From: Adineta vaga
Taxonomy: Eukaryota; Rotifera
Reading direction: 5' to 3'
Assembly: GCA_021613535.1 (NCBI GenBank)
Contig: CP075497.1
Location: forward strand, 10,912,001-10,976,000
DNA: 64,000 nt
The notes under the pieces were generated by a model. That model worked only from the letters and a program-made list of their open reading frames with translations. It was not told where the DNA came from and did no database searches. Shown one piece after another: positions 1-10,716 of this stretch (positions are counted from its first letter, which is position 1; every line of letters begins with the position of its first letter). Position numbers and translations under genes: made by a program.

Positions 1-1459
1 AAAGCCAAATGTTTGATATACGTACATCGTTTATGGTGTGATGGAGGTTTAAGCCATCGATACAATGCAATAATACCATAATTTGTAACAAACAAATCGA
101 TAAATGCTTTGGAATTCAAATCCAATCGAAGTTGATTATAACTTGCAATGAGATCAATTATTTTATTACATGTTAATAGAACAATTAAACAAGCATAAAG
201 TCGAATTAATGGTTCATTATCATCAAAAAGATGTGGACGATCCTTTAATAATCGAAAAGATCGATGTTCTTAATCAATAAATTTATCTTTTTTAAACTTA
301 CTTGATTTTTTTCACATTTAAGTATTTGTTCACATAATCGTCGATACGAACAAGAATAAAGATGTCGTGTTTGTCCGCTTGTTGTTGGACATTCAATTGT
401 TATCAGTGAATAATAGACTAATTTTAAATATGAAATTATTAAATTCGAATGATTTTTATTTAAACAATAATTTGATTGATCAGCAAGAATAGTTAATAAT
501 TTTGAATATCGTTCTAATGTGTCCGATGATATTGAAGGTGATATTGGCCATTCGGATAAAGCTGCTTGAGATATATCAGATAACCAATTGAATAGAAAGA
601 TTAAAGAATCTGTAGAAGCAATTGTTGGTATTTTTGAATTAGTTGTTGTCACTAAATAGAAAGATAGAGAGGATTTTTGTTTGATGAAAGGTTATTTACC
701 AAAGGTTGATTGTTCATTGGATTGATCGATGATGGATGTAGATTTAGTAGGTTCATCGGTTTGATTTATGGGAAGTTTTTTATGAGATTCGATTGTTTTT
801 TCTAATTCTTTGATTTTCTGTTCAGAAATTTGATTTAATCTTAATAAATTTTCTGCACGTTTTTCTGTTTGTTTACTTTTTTCAATTAATTTTTCATTTG
901 TTTCACGTAATTCATTGAAATTCCGTTTTAATTCACAATTTTGTTCACGTAAAACTTGTAAATTTTCATTTGTTCGTTTCAAATCTTTTGTCGCGACATT
1001 TAATTTTTCTTTATAACTATTCAATTCGGTATCAAATTTTTCTTTATGAGCTTGCCAACCATGTTCAATTGTTTCACGCATACGTTGTTCCCATTGATTT
1101 AATAGATCCGATTTTTTCTTCAAACGTTCGTTTTCTTCTGATAAACGTTGACGAATCGATAGAAGTTCACTATAAACAGCTTGAACGTTCGTTGAAGAAT
1201 ATCGTATGGATGCTAATGTTGTATCAATATCCGCATCGGCATTATCTGCTGCTGAACTATTGAGAGTTTTAATTTCATCATCAGATGATTGTTCATCACC
1301 GGAATGTAATGAAGAGAGAATAGTTTGATTTAAATCCACACAATTCATCTTTTCTTTGATTCTGATTGATGAGAAGAGATTGACGAAGAATTCTTGTGTC
1401 GATATGGTAACGACATGGATTGGATTTCGTTGAATATGGATGGTGTATTTTAAATCCAA
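1..1459 (-). CDS. CCDC138: CCDC138 homologue (coiled-coil centrosomal protein), C-terminus cut by window edge
   Basis: Three exons are readable on the minus strand: about 1459-701, 654-302 and 242 down to the window edge, joined by short GT-AG introns with frame kept (the last junction reads CEKNQ then DRPHLFDD). The first exon is a long coiled coil (roughly residues 80-225, rich in E, K, L and N heptads) after an acidic Ser-rich N-terminus. The second and third exons are helical and leucine-rich, with motifs such as YLKLVYYSLI, RLCEQILKCE and LIVLLTCNKIIDLIASYNQL. These resemble the C-terminal helical half of vertebrate CCDC138, a centriolar-satellite/centrosome-associated protein. Translation may start at the first ATG (1459) or at the internal ATG near 1348 (MNCVDLNQ); I cannot decide. 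The remaining C-terminus lies outside the window. The family assignment comes from the order coiled coil then helical domain and from local motif similarity; moderately confident. Confidence 0.7.
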
Positions 1460-1944
1460 TCATAACGAATAAAATATTCTTTTTTTCTTATTAGAAAATC
1501 TTTTTTCCGAATATAAAAGATTATTTTCATAATCTGAAGAAATTTTTGTCATCGATTTGGCAAGTCCATTTTTCAATGGGTAAAACATGGATTATATAGT
1601 TGTTTATTTATGATTTTTTTCTCGATTGTAATTACACCTTATTTTTTGAGAAAAAGTAGGTAGAAAAAGACTTTTTAACTTTTTTTTATTCCTGAATTCA
1701 CAGATTTCTATATGGCGAATCATTTTCAATGTACAGATAACTATTGGTAGACAATATTTCATCATATGAAGTTCATGAATATCATTAATCAAAAAGGTCG
1801 ATCTTTTTCTTCGCTATACTGTATTCGTTTTGGCTATTAAATATCAATCATTTTGTATATAAAATACCTGAACTTCGTGTTTTTTTTGTACTTCGCCGTT
1901 TCGAGATTTGTAACTTCTTGTTTCATTTAGATCTGATCTCTTAA
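1460..1944. other. Intergenic region upstream of CCDC138; no gene seen
   Basis: About 485 bp of AT-rich sequence between the CCDC138 start (minus strand) and the methyltransferase-like pseudogene (plus strand). It should hold the CCDC138 promoter. Short open frames here have no coding character. I see no RFX-like X-box, tRNA or repeat. Confidence 0.5.
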
Positions 1945-2593
1945 ATGACAATACAATCAATTTCTCATCAAAATTTTTATCTTTATCTCATATGTGTATC
2001 GATTGTAGCTGGATTTGATGCATACAATTCGATCGTTCGATTACAAACTTAAGAAAATGAAGAATAATAAATAACAATCCGAGTGAGATAAATCGAAAAC
2101 GAATGATAAAAACGCAAGTCAAAGTAATGATAAAGGTACATTAACATTAATCTATATTTGCTAAATTTTTTCCCAATGCTCTGGCTATGTTTATTTATTA
2201 TCTCTTTCGACATTCTCATTATTATCATCGAGTACATCAGCTACATTGGGTATTCTCATATTTATAGCTGGATTTCTTCTTCGATAAATCGTGATTTTAC
2301 AGTTGGGTAAATTTTATACATATAAAGTGAGCATTAGTAATGATCATCAAATGATTGATACTGGTCTATATTCATATATGCGACATCTAGCATATACAGG
2401 TACATTTTTAGAATTCACTGGTGCTGCACTTCTTTATAATCATTGAATTTTATCATAGTTTCTTTCATTACCATATCTTATTGTTGTACTTCAACGAATT
2501 AAACAAGAAGAAAAGGTTTTAATCGAAGAATTTAGATCAAAATATAAAGATTATATGAAAAAAGTTGGCATGTATTTACCAAAAATGACATAA
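1945..2593 (+). pseudogene. Broken isoprenylcysteine carboxyl methyltransferase (ICMT)-like gene
   Basis: Translated pieces on the plus strand read like an ICMT/phospholipid methyltransferase-type membrane enzyme. There is a hydrophobic start (MTIQSISHQNFYLYL near 1945), then LLR-stop-IVILQLGKFYTYKVSI, then DHQMIDTGLYSYMRHLAYTG, and finally the tail EEFRSKYKDYMKKVGMYLP ending with TAA at 2591-2593. The conserved family signature (H..V.tGlY.y.RHp.Y.G, then E..L...F...Y..Y...V.r..P) is recognisable. The frame is broken by several stops: one next to the LR of the first motif, others after LLYNH around 2446-2458, and frame loss between about 2035 and 2260. The stops do not sit at GT-AG borders that would rescue them. 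Such methyltransferases occur in bacteria and eukaryotes, so the origin is open. I interpret it as a decayed gene. Confidence 0.7.
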
Positions 2594-2699
2594 GAAATTC
2601 TTTAATCTTGCATTTATTCTCCTGTCGAACACAAATGATAATAATCAAGCTCAGATAAATCTTATAGATATTTTGTTTTCTAGATTTAAATAATTTTTA

Positions 2700-5600
2700 A
2701 TGCTTGAATTTACACTTAAATTTTTGAGTGGTGATAGTCGCAAGTATGAAGTTGACGAATCGGTATGAAATTTGTCTTGACGATTAATTTAAAATTCATT
2801 TTTAATCTATTGCATAGACAACTGTTCGTCAATTTAAAGAACGTTTACGCGATGAATTAAATATTCCAACTGAACGGCAACGTTTAATTTTTCAAGGAAA
2901 AGTTTTACAAGATGATACAAAATTGATTGATAGCAGTAAGTGAAAGATAGATTTTATTCTGATTGAATTTTTTAATCAAAATTTTCATTAGATATTCAAG
3001 ATAAAACAATTCATTTTGTTGAACGTGCGGAACCAATTCCGCCGCCAGCACCTACAAATGCTTCTGGTGGAGCATCAAACGGTACGGGTAGTGGTTCAAA
3101 TGATGGCGGATTAAATCAAGCAATGATGGATGAAGTTAATGAAACAACAAGTATTTTTATAAATGCGTTTCCAGGTGCTGGAAATTTACAACCGAATGAT
3201 CTTCAAGTTAGTTTCAAGATTTTGTTTTCTCATTATATATTTGGATCTTATCAATAGAATTTGGTACAAAATCTACTCAATGATTTGGGTGACGTTGGTC
3301 GACAAGCGCAAGTGAATACCGCAATGGCTGTAAGTAAATAAAAATTGATTATTATCAAAGGTTAATGAGACACTTTGCATTGTTTTCTTTAATTAGTCCG
3401 ATGGTCATGGTGTTGATATAAATATTGATTTTGGCAATGTAAATCAAATTTTCGAACAACAAGAAATAAATGAACGTTTTCGATCTATTGGACGTATGTT
3501 AACACGACTTAAACTTCGTATTGATCGTATCGAAGTAAGATTTCCAGCATCATAAATGCTCTACAAAATCATATCTTAACATTTTTTGTAGCAAATTGTG
3601 CAGTCAAATTTTCGCCTCACACCCACTCCACCACCACCAACTTCAGAAAGAACAGCAAGTCCAGCACGAGCGACTACAACACAAACAGAACCGACTACTC
3701 TTCCTCCACCACCGTCAACACCACCACCACCATCACAACCAACAACATCAACAACATTTCTTGGCATGGAAGATATAACATCAACTGAAATGGATGCAGA
3801 ATCACAAGGTTCAATAAATGCAACTGAAACACTTCATACACCCTCAAGTACAATTAGTACAACATCGACAGACAATACTGCAACACCAACAACAGCTACA
3901 AATAACAATCAAGCCATAACACCACCGTATGATAGTTCGACTATTCACTTTCATATTCTATAAACAAAACATTTTCATTGTAGACGAACAGCTCGCGATT
4001 TAGCTGAATTAATGAATACTATTGATACAGAACAACAACGATTACAAAGATATTATCAAACTTATATAACTACTATAACACAAAGTGATGCATTTGTAAG
4101 TGATTTAAAGCTAACTTTATTCGATCATTGAAAACGAATCAATTTACTTTTCTTTTTTTTTTCAAGGAACAAGAATTAGCCGGTCGTCAACGTTTCTATT
4201 CATTATACAATGAAGCAACACATTTAATTGCTCATGTTTATCATAATGTCACTGATTTTACTCTTGATTTGAATGATCCATTGGAAACACGTTTATTACA
4301 TTTGGGAGAATTACCAATTTCACAAGCTGGTCTTGCTACAGTTGCACAAAATGCTACAGGTGCTTTAATATCTGGTCAAGATGGTGGACCAAGAATCTTA
4401 CCACGTACTTCACGTTCTATCGGACGTCGGGTAAATACATTGATTTTCTTTTCTTTTCGAGATTATCAAAGATACAATATGACATATTTTCTAGCCAGCA
4501 GCTGTAGCAACAGCACGTATCATGGGTCCAATACAAATAACTGCGGGCGCAAATCCAGCAATGATGTCTGGTGAAGTTCGAATGCCATTTCAAAATCCAA
4601 TGGTACAAATGCCTCGCATGGTTAGTTAGCTAATCAGTCCATTTAGTCTCCTATACTCTCTTGTTTAGGTACTCAATACTAATCCACGGCCAACAATGCC
4701 TTTCCGTCCTTCAACACCAGCAACAGCTAATAATGGTGGCATGCAACAATCCATGCGTTTCAACTTAGGAACATTACCATATACATTCATGCAAATGGGA
4801 CCTGATGGAATTACTCTAAATCAAGTGTCAGCATCCGTTGTTGCAGATGTACAAACTGCAAACTCTCCACCATCACAATCATCTGCAACAAATAATTCAG
4901 CAAATCAATCAATACCAAGTAGATAATTAATCTTATCTAATATTTCTTTACTTTCGAATGATCAATTATTTTACTTTTAGTTAATCTTGGTCAAGGTTCT
5001 TCACATATGATTTCAAGTCCTATACATATAAACGGTGGTCAATTAGATAATAATCTTGCTGCTGAAATAGCTCAACGTGTTTCAAATAGTGTTCAACGTT
5101 CGTATTTCATTTTCCTTTCTCCATTTATTAAGATCGTACTATGATTATTTTCTTCATTTTATAGAGCATTTTGCTCAAATGGCTAATCAATCAACAGCAG
5201 GTGCTACAAATAACAACACTCAACCACTAAATAATAATCAAAATATAGCTGATTCTCTTCTGCGTTCAGCATTTACTCTTCAACCAGACTCCGTTTTATC
5301 AACTCGTGATCGTAATGACGCAATACGATCACGTTCTGCCGATTCACGACCATCTAATCCTAATACTGGTGTTTCAACCGGATCAATTGTCGAAGATGAT
5401 GATGGTGAATGGATTGATGTACCATCAATGGATCTTCCTCTTCCAACACAACAAGTCCCAACACCACCAATACCACCGATTCCTCGCCTTCGAGGACCTG
5501 CTATCATACGTAAGACATTTAAGAAAAGATAAAAATCGAAATTATAATCTTTATTTCAGAATCAATTGATCGAAGCTTACCATGTGCATCACCGTATTTT

Positions 5601-8199
5601 ACACAAACACTTCGTCCACCATTCGATAATCCAAATAATGCCACAAACTTAACACCAAATGAAGCAGCTGCATTAGGTAACACAGCAAATCGTGCCGTCA
5701 TCTTTGCAACAGCACCACAACGTCCACGTGGTCGTCATCGTCATCCAGCTGGACCATGGGCACAACAAAACCAACAACAACAAATGCAAAATTTTATGCT
5801 CTCATCACCTGGTGCTCCTGCAGGTGCGGCTATGTTTACACCTGGTGGTCATGCTTATAATATGACAGCACATTCCTTTGAAATTCCAATGGTTATCTCA
5901 ACTACAACAAATACTGCGATGCCTCAACCACCAACACTCTCAGCAGTATCAGCAGCAGTATCTAATGATAATGCACAACAACGTCCACAATCAACAACGA
6001 ATGAAGGAGAACAAGTTCAAATGGTAGTAATTCAATAAGCTTTTGTTTTTCTGTTTCTATAACTTTTATTTGACTGTTTTAGAATGCCGTCTTAAGTCAA
6101 GTACTATCCCAAATTTTACCTGGTGTTTTACGAAGTGGTAATGGACGAGTCCGATGTATGTAGAATTGTTCTTGATAGCAACTATATTCTCTTCTCTACC
6201 ACGTTTTTTTTATTTAGTAAATATTGGTCAAAATAATCCTAACAATCAAAATACTCAAACTTCTCAACCAATACCAGCACAAGCTACTGGAACAAATCCA
6301 ACTCAACAAGCAACACCTACAGTTAACAACATTCCTGGAGTTGTTGCTGGTGGTTTAGATTTTTCAAATTTTGCTCGATCAATTAATAGTATGGTACAAG
6401 GTATAACTGGACGACTTATACCTGGAGCAACATTAATTAATTCAACATCATCGACAGCTGCCCCAACATCGAATACAGGTTCTTCATCGCAGAATAGTAA
6501 TTCATCGACAAGAACAAACAACAATAATAATGAAAATGACAATGTTACTGAACACATGTTATCAGGTAAATTCAGTTTGAAAGAAGAAATGATTTTTCTA
6601 ATATTAATTTTTCTAGAATTATTACGTTTATTGGGTGGTGGTCTTGATAATCCAGAATTAGAAAATCTTACCATTGGTGCATTTATGCAACGTTTTGGTG
6701 AAGATGTGGAATCTCGATCAACTGATGGTACAAAATTTCCAACGATTAGTATCTTATATTAAACATTACTTTCTTTTTATCTTAGGAACAAATATTATTA
6801 GTGAATTATTTTCTACAATGACAACGCGTATGCGCTTTACTGATGTTTGGAATATCGTTTTGGGTAATCCAGTTGGAGCACGTATCAATGAAGCACGTCA
6901 ATCAGCAACTGAATATTTACAGTAAATTAGTTCTATTCTTGATTAATTGATTATATTTATTTATTTTTTCAAATAGAACTGTTGTTCTTCGTGGACGACC
7001 GATAACAGAAGAAACACTTGAAGAATTAACAAATAGTCTTTATGAATCACTTTTACAAGAAGCTTCTATTAATTTTGTATGTGATAAGAAGAACTCAATA
7101 TTTTCGTAATGAATCTTTTTTTTCTCCTAGAATGAACTTCGAGTTAGACCAAATATTAATATTGCAAATGTTATGAAACGTTTCTTTCATCATCATGCTC
7201 GGAAATTATTACATATTTTATTCAATGATGGTATGTTAATAAGTTAGAAATGTATATTAATAAGTCATTTTTATTTAGCCGATAATGTTTGGTTTGAACA
7301 TTTTCGACAACAATTAACAACAATGAGAAATGAATATTTAGCAGTATCATCACAATGTCTTGAAGGTGGAGAAACAGCTGCAATAGATTTCATTCTAAAT
7401 CGACATGTAATTTTATTTTTATAAAAATGAAATTAAAATTTTCTTCTCATTTTTGTTTAGCGTGTTATTTTTCGTTCGACAAATCCAATGATTGTTACAT
7501 GGTCAGAGACTTATCTTAGAACATCTTTAACAAATGCATTCAGTACGGTTCGTACCTCACCACCTAATGTACAACAATTTCTAATTGAACCGACACCGGT
7601 CATTGAACGTCGAGTCCCTCCTCCTCCTTCTGTTACTACTGCCACTACTTCTTCTCCTTCAACAACATTAATTAGCAGTAGAATAAACCGAGTTGATCAA
7701 GAACGTGGACCAGCAACGACATCAACTACACCAAGTACATCTTGGCAAGGAAATTTACCTGAGGTTTGTATGATACTTGAATTAAATTGACATTCTTTAG
7801 AATTGAAATCTGTAGGATTGGATTCCAATTGTTATTCGTGATGTAAACAGTCAACATGATGCACCTGCACAACCTCCATTTAGTGATGTTTATAAAGAAG
7901 GTATGCCAGCTAAACGACGTCGTGTTCATATGCGTGAAGATTTAACTTCATCAAATTTATTACAAACATTGGTTTTACGTGCTTCATCCGCTAGTTCATC
8001 AACAAATCAGATATCAAATCCAACAGCATTAACAGCTGAAAATGTTTTGACTGGTGAAGCGGCATCACCAACACTTGTCGATACGTTTGAACAAGAACTT
8101 AAACGTCTATTAGAACAACGTCTAAGACAAGATCGAGATTATCCTGAAGTACAAAATCGTATGCCAAATACAAAACGTTATTTGGATGGTGATAAATAA
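2700..8199 (+). CDS. BAG6: BAG6 (Scythe/BAT3), ubiquitin-like chaperone and quality-control factor
   Basis: More than 20 short exons; the first ones are about 2700-2762, 2818-2935, 2992-3206, 3258-3329, 3397-3534 and 3592-3926. The protein starts with a ubiquitin-like domain (about residues 1-78, including TVRQFKERLRDELNIPTERQ and LIFQGKVLQDDTKL). Long Pro/Thr/Asn/Gln-rich disordered stretches follow, with FGNVNQIFEQQEI and conserved helical blocks (ELLRLLGGGLDNPELENLTI, GAFMQRFGEDV). The C-terminus carries the BAG6 signature DWIPIVIRDVNSQ, FSDVYKEGMPAKRRRVHM (nuclear localisation signal) and FEQELKRLLEQRLRQDRDY. In animals BAG6 handles tail-anchored proteins with GET4/UBL4A, feeds mislocalised proteins to the proteasome and shuttles to the nucleus. 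ATG 2700 is chosen because the Ubl fold begins there. Two splice sites are ambiguous: the donor near 5097, and the donor at about 6727 or 6748. Downstream AATAAA-like signals lie near 8537-8560. Confidence 0.92.
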
Positions 8200-8615
8200 C
8201 ATGAAAATTATCTTCTTTCTATTTATTCATGTACAGAATTCTTCTAAACAAGAGACACATGGAAAAGCAAACTTTCTCTCTCTATATACAAATATACATA
8301 TTGTTATCCTAAACAAAAAAAAATGTTTTTTTTTCGTTTTTTTTCTGTGTTCTTTCATATTTTGGATGATTCGAAGACAACGGGACGTTAAAGATTTGTG
8401 TATTTATATTTATCTAAGCGGTCTGTTTGGTTCTAATTCTGAGCAATCGATCTGTATCGTTTCGTTTTCATATTTTCTCTCTTTTTTCTGTTCGAAAAAA
8501 ACAAAACACCGCTAATAGAATGTGTAAGACATATAATAAACACGCGTGCATGACAATAAAAACAAGTGCTTGAAATTTTAGATAAAATATTCTCGAATTA
8601 TTTTAGACAAGCAAT
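8200..8615. other. BAG6 3' region and upstream region of the next gene
   Basis: AT-rich, with T-runs and AATAAA-like motifs near 8535-8556 that probably serve BAG6 polyadenylation. Just before the next ATG there is an acceptor-like tract ending in TTTTAG (about 8601-8606), which could be a 5'-UTR or trans-splice acceptor. No coding sequence supported. Confidence 0.5.
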
Positions 8616-9485
8616 ATGTTAAAATCGTTACGAGATTCATTTGAAGTTCTTCGTGATCAAGTATGGTTCTTTCGATTTTTTGTCATCCTCAGTGTTGTAT
8701 GTGTTTATCGAATGTTATTACATTTTGTTTTACGTTCAAATCATTGTCCAAATCCATTTTGTTCGAAATGTTTGGGCACAGGATCTGTTCGTGGTCGTGC
8801 AATTAATCGTATTAAACAAGATAATAATGATGAAGATAGTCCTTCAAATTCAATTATTCACAATAATTTAATGCAACATGATCGTTTATGTCAGAAGAAT
8901 GACGAAAAACCAACGGTATATTTTCATCGTGGTTTAAGTAGTACACAAATTCAAATAATGGATGAAAATATTTTGTTAGAACATTATGACGAACTTCGAC
9001 AAGAACTTGTAAAATATTTTCAAGAAAATGAATCGATTTCATGGACAGATTTGAATCTCTATGAAAATGGTGAAGAAAATCTCGAAAATTGTAAAACATT
9101 TCCAAAACTATTTGAAATTCTTCAAACATTACCTAATGCGATCTGTATTAATAATCCTAAATGTCTTTTTGGAAATTGTTTTCTTACACGTTCAACATCT
9201 GAACATATTCAAGAAACTTCGAATGGTTCAACAAATTGCTGTATTCGAATGCATTTTGGTTTGATATGTGATGATCAATCTTCTGCATATGTTCTTCTCA
9301 ATAAACGTAAACGTTTACCGATCAAAAATAACAACTCAATTATTTATAATTATGCACTTGAACATTCCATTGAAAATCCAACGGAAAAACAACAAGTATT
9401 TTTAACAATTGACTTTTGGCATCCTGATTTATCAAAGGCAATGCGTCAACAATTAACATCTATTTTTGATATGGATTTAGCATAG
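8616..9485 (+). CDS. Membrane-anchored aspartyl/asparaginyl beta-hydroxylase-like protein (ASPHD type), probable pseudoenzyme
   Basis: A single uninterrupted 289-residue frame. Order: cytosolic N-terminus, one membrane segment (about residues 18-39), a Cys cluster (C44-x4-C49-x2-C52), an acidic linker, then an AspH-type domain ending with TIDFWHPDLSKAMRQQL, very like the end of human ASPH and ASPHD1/2. The core motif NGSTNCCIRMHFGL (about 203-216) aligns with the family's HTGPTN..LR.HLGL. The residue in the place of the first iron-ligand His is Ser202, and the 2-oxoglutarate-binding Arg, ten residues after the second His (H250), is Gln260. The DDSFEH motif reads NYALEH. The family normally hydroxylates Asp/Asn in EGF-like domains in the ER; this copy lacks expected catalytic residues, so a non-catalytic role is likely. 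Single-exon structure contrasts with its intron-rich neighbours. Confidence 0.75.
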   Translation: MLKSLRDSFEVLRDQVWFFRFFVILSVVCVYRMLLHFVLRSNHCPNPFCSKCLGTGSVRGRAINRIKQDNNDEDSPSNSIIHNNLMQHDRLCQKNDEKPTVYFHRGLSSTQIQIMDENILLEHYDELRQELVKYFQENESISWTDLNLYENGEENLENCKTFPKLFEILQTLPNAICINNPKCLFGNCFLTRSTSEHIQETSNGSTNCCIRMHFGLICDDQSSAYVLLNKRKRLPIKNNNSIIYNYALEHSIENPTEKQQVFLTIDFWHPDLSKAMRQQLTSIFDMDLA

Positions 9486-9698
9486 AAACTGATCTTGTTC
9501 GTATTATTTTTAGTTCAATTTTCTAATACTCAAAAAGTAGTCTGATAGATTAATGTCCTTTTCTGTTCTTTTTCTTTTTTTTTATTCTTATTACATCGAA
9601 ATAAATCAAAATAGGAGAAAGATCACTTCAATAATCAATCAAATCTCTATTCAACTCCATTTTTCTTTCTAGTTGAATGATTGATTTTAGTTTGACGA

Positions 9699-10348
9699 AT
9701 GTTTATACTTGGTAATATTTGCAACAAGAAAAAAACATATCAAACATATTTTTCCTTTAGCTTTTGAAATTATTATATGTGTTTTATTAGCGATTGGTTT
9801 GATAGTAACATTAATCTTCTGTAATAAGTATAAATTTCGATTTCATCTCATTTATGATCGATAAAAAAATGGAAAACTTCTTTAGTATGCCTTCGAGAAA
9901 ATCCAACAATGAAAAACAGGAAATCATTAAATTTTTACCAACGACAATCAATGAAGAATTATTAGTACAAAGTACATTGATGGCATATTATGAACAACAA
10001 CGAAAGGAATTGATAGAACGACAGAAGTCAGTGTTTACATTTTCATAAAAGTTTTACTTTGGATTTCTTAGAATGGCTATAGATGATTCACTAATGGATA
10101 TAACCGTTTTAAAAACGAATGATTCATGCTATTCATCAATACCTTCACCATCTGGAACTCCTCATTCTGTTTATGAATGTAGTGGTTTTGCTTCTGTAAG
10201 TCATAATATTTTTAATTCACAATTTCTGAATAATTTCTTTTTTGTTTCGTAGATGGATAATCTCGAAGTATCAAATCCTTTATTCACAACTGATATTCTC
10301 GGTGACTATGAACAACAATCGCTAACATCATTTTCAACAGCTAAATAA
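9699..10348 (+). CDS. Small single-pass membrane protein, unknown function
   Basis: Assembled from five small exons by frame-preserving GT-AG junctions: about 9699-9711, 9763-9826, 9888-10028, 10073-10196 and 10254-10348. The predicted product is ~146 residues. It starts with MFILAFEIII, followed by one hydrophobic helix (about residues 4-25), then a hydrophilic tail rich in Ser, Thr, Asn and Glu with a short charged helix (YYEQQRKELIERQK) and the C-terminus SFSTAK. The very short N-terminal lumenal part suggests a signal-anchor. I do not recognise the family. The tiny first exon (13 coding bases) and its start at 9699 are the least certain part. The sequence just before the ATG ends an acceptor-like TTTTAG tract. 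It lies between the AspH-like gene and NCAPG on the same strand. Confidence 0.55.
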
Positions 10349-10716
10349 AAACTTTTTATTATATAATTCTTTGTTTGAGTCAGATACTGCTATTGTCATG
10401 ATAGTTTTGATGATATTTTTCTTTATAACGTGATGACGAATTTAATATAAAAACGATAAATGCAGATAACAACTTCAGGAAAGAATCTCAATACATTCTC
10501 TTTGTTATTTCATCATAAAATATCTAGTTGTGTATGATTGATTTACATTGAGATGACCGGTTAAAGACCAGCGTCATCTATCTTTTCTTTTTATCAAAGA
10601 CTATACATCATCACGTCGTCTTTGTTTGACGTACGAATTGAATTGAACCGTTCGTTCTTTCTTTCTTCAAAATTGTCTCATTGCTCGTTCTATTCTTCGG
10701 ATCTGAATTGTACAAA
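10349..10716. other. Intergenic region before NCAPG; no gene seen
   Basis: About 370 bp, AT-rich. It contains the 3' end of the small membrane protein gene and the presumed promoter and 5' leader of NCAPG. No further signal recognised. Confidence 0.4.

Noticed and set aside
3576-3767. Gly/Val-rich minus-strand frame opposite BAG6
   Set aside because: It is the antisense shadow of the Pro/Thr-rich BAG6 exon; no independent signal.
8186-8515. Open frame in the BAG6 3' region
   Set aside because: Overlaps the BAG6 stop and poly-T/UTR sequence, phenylalanine-rich by base composition only.
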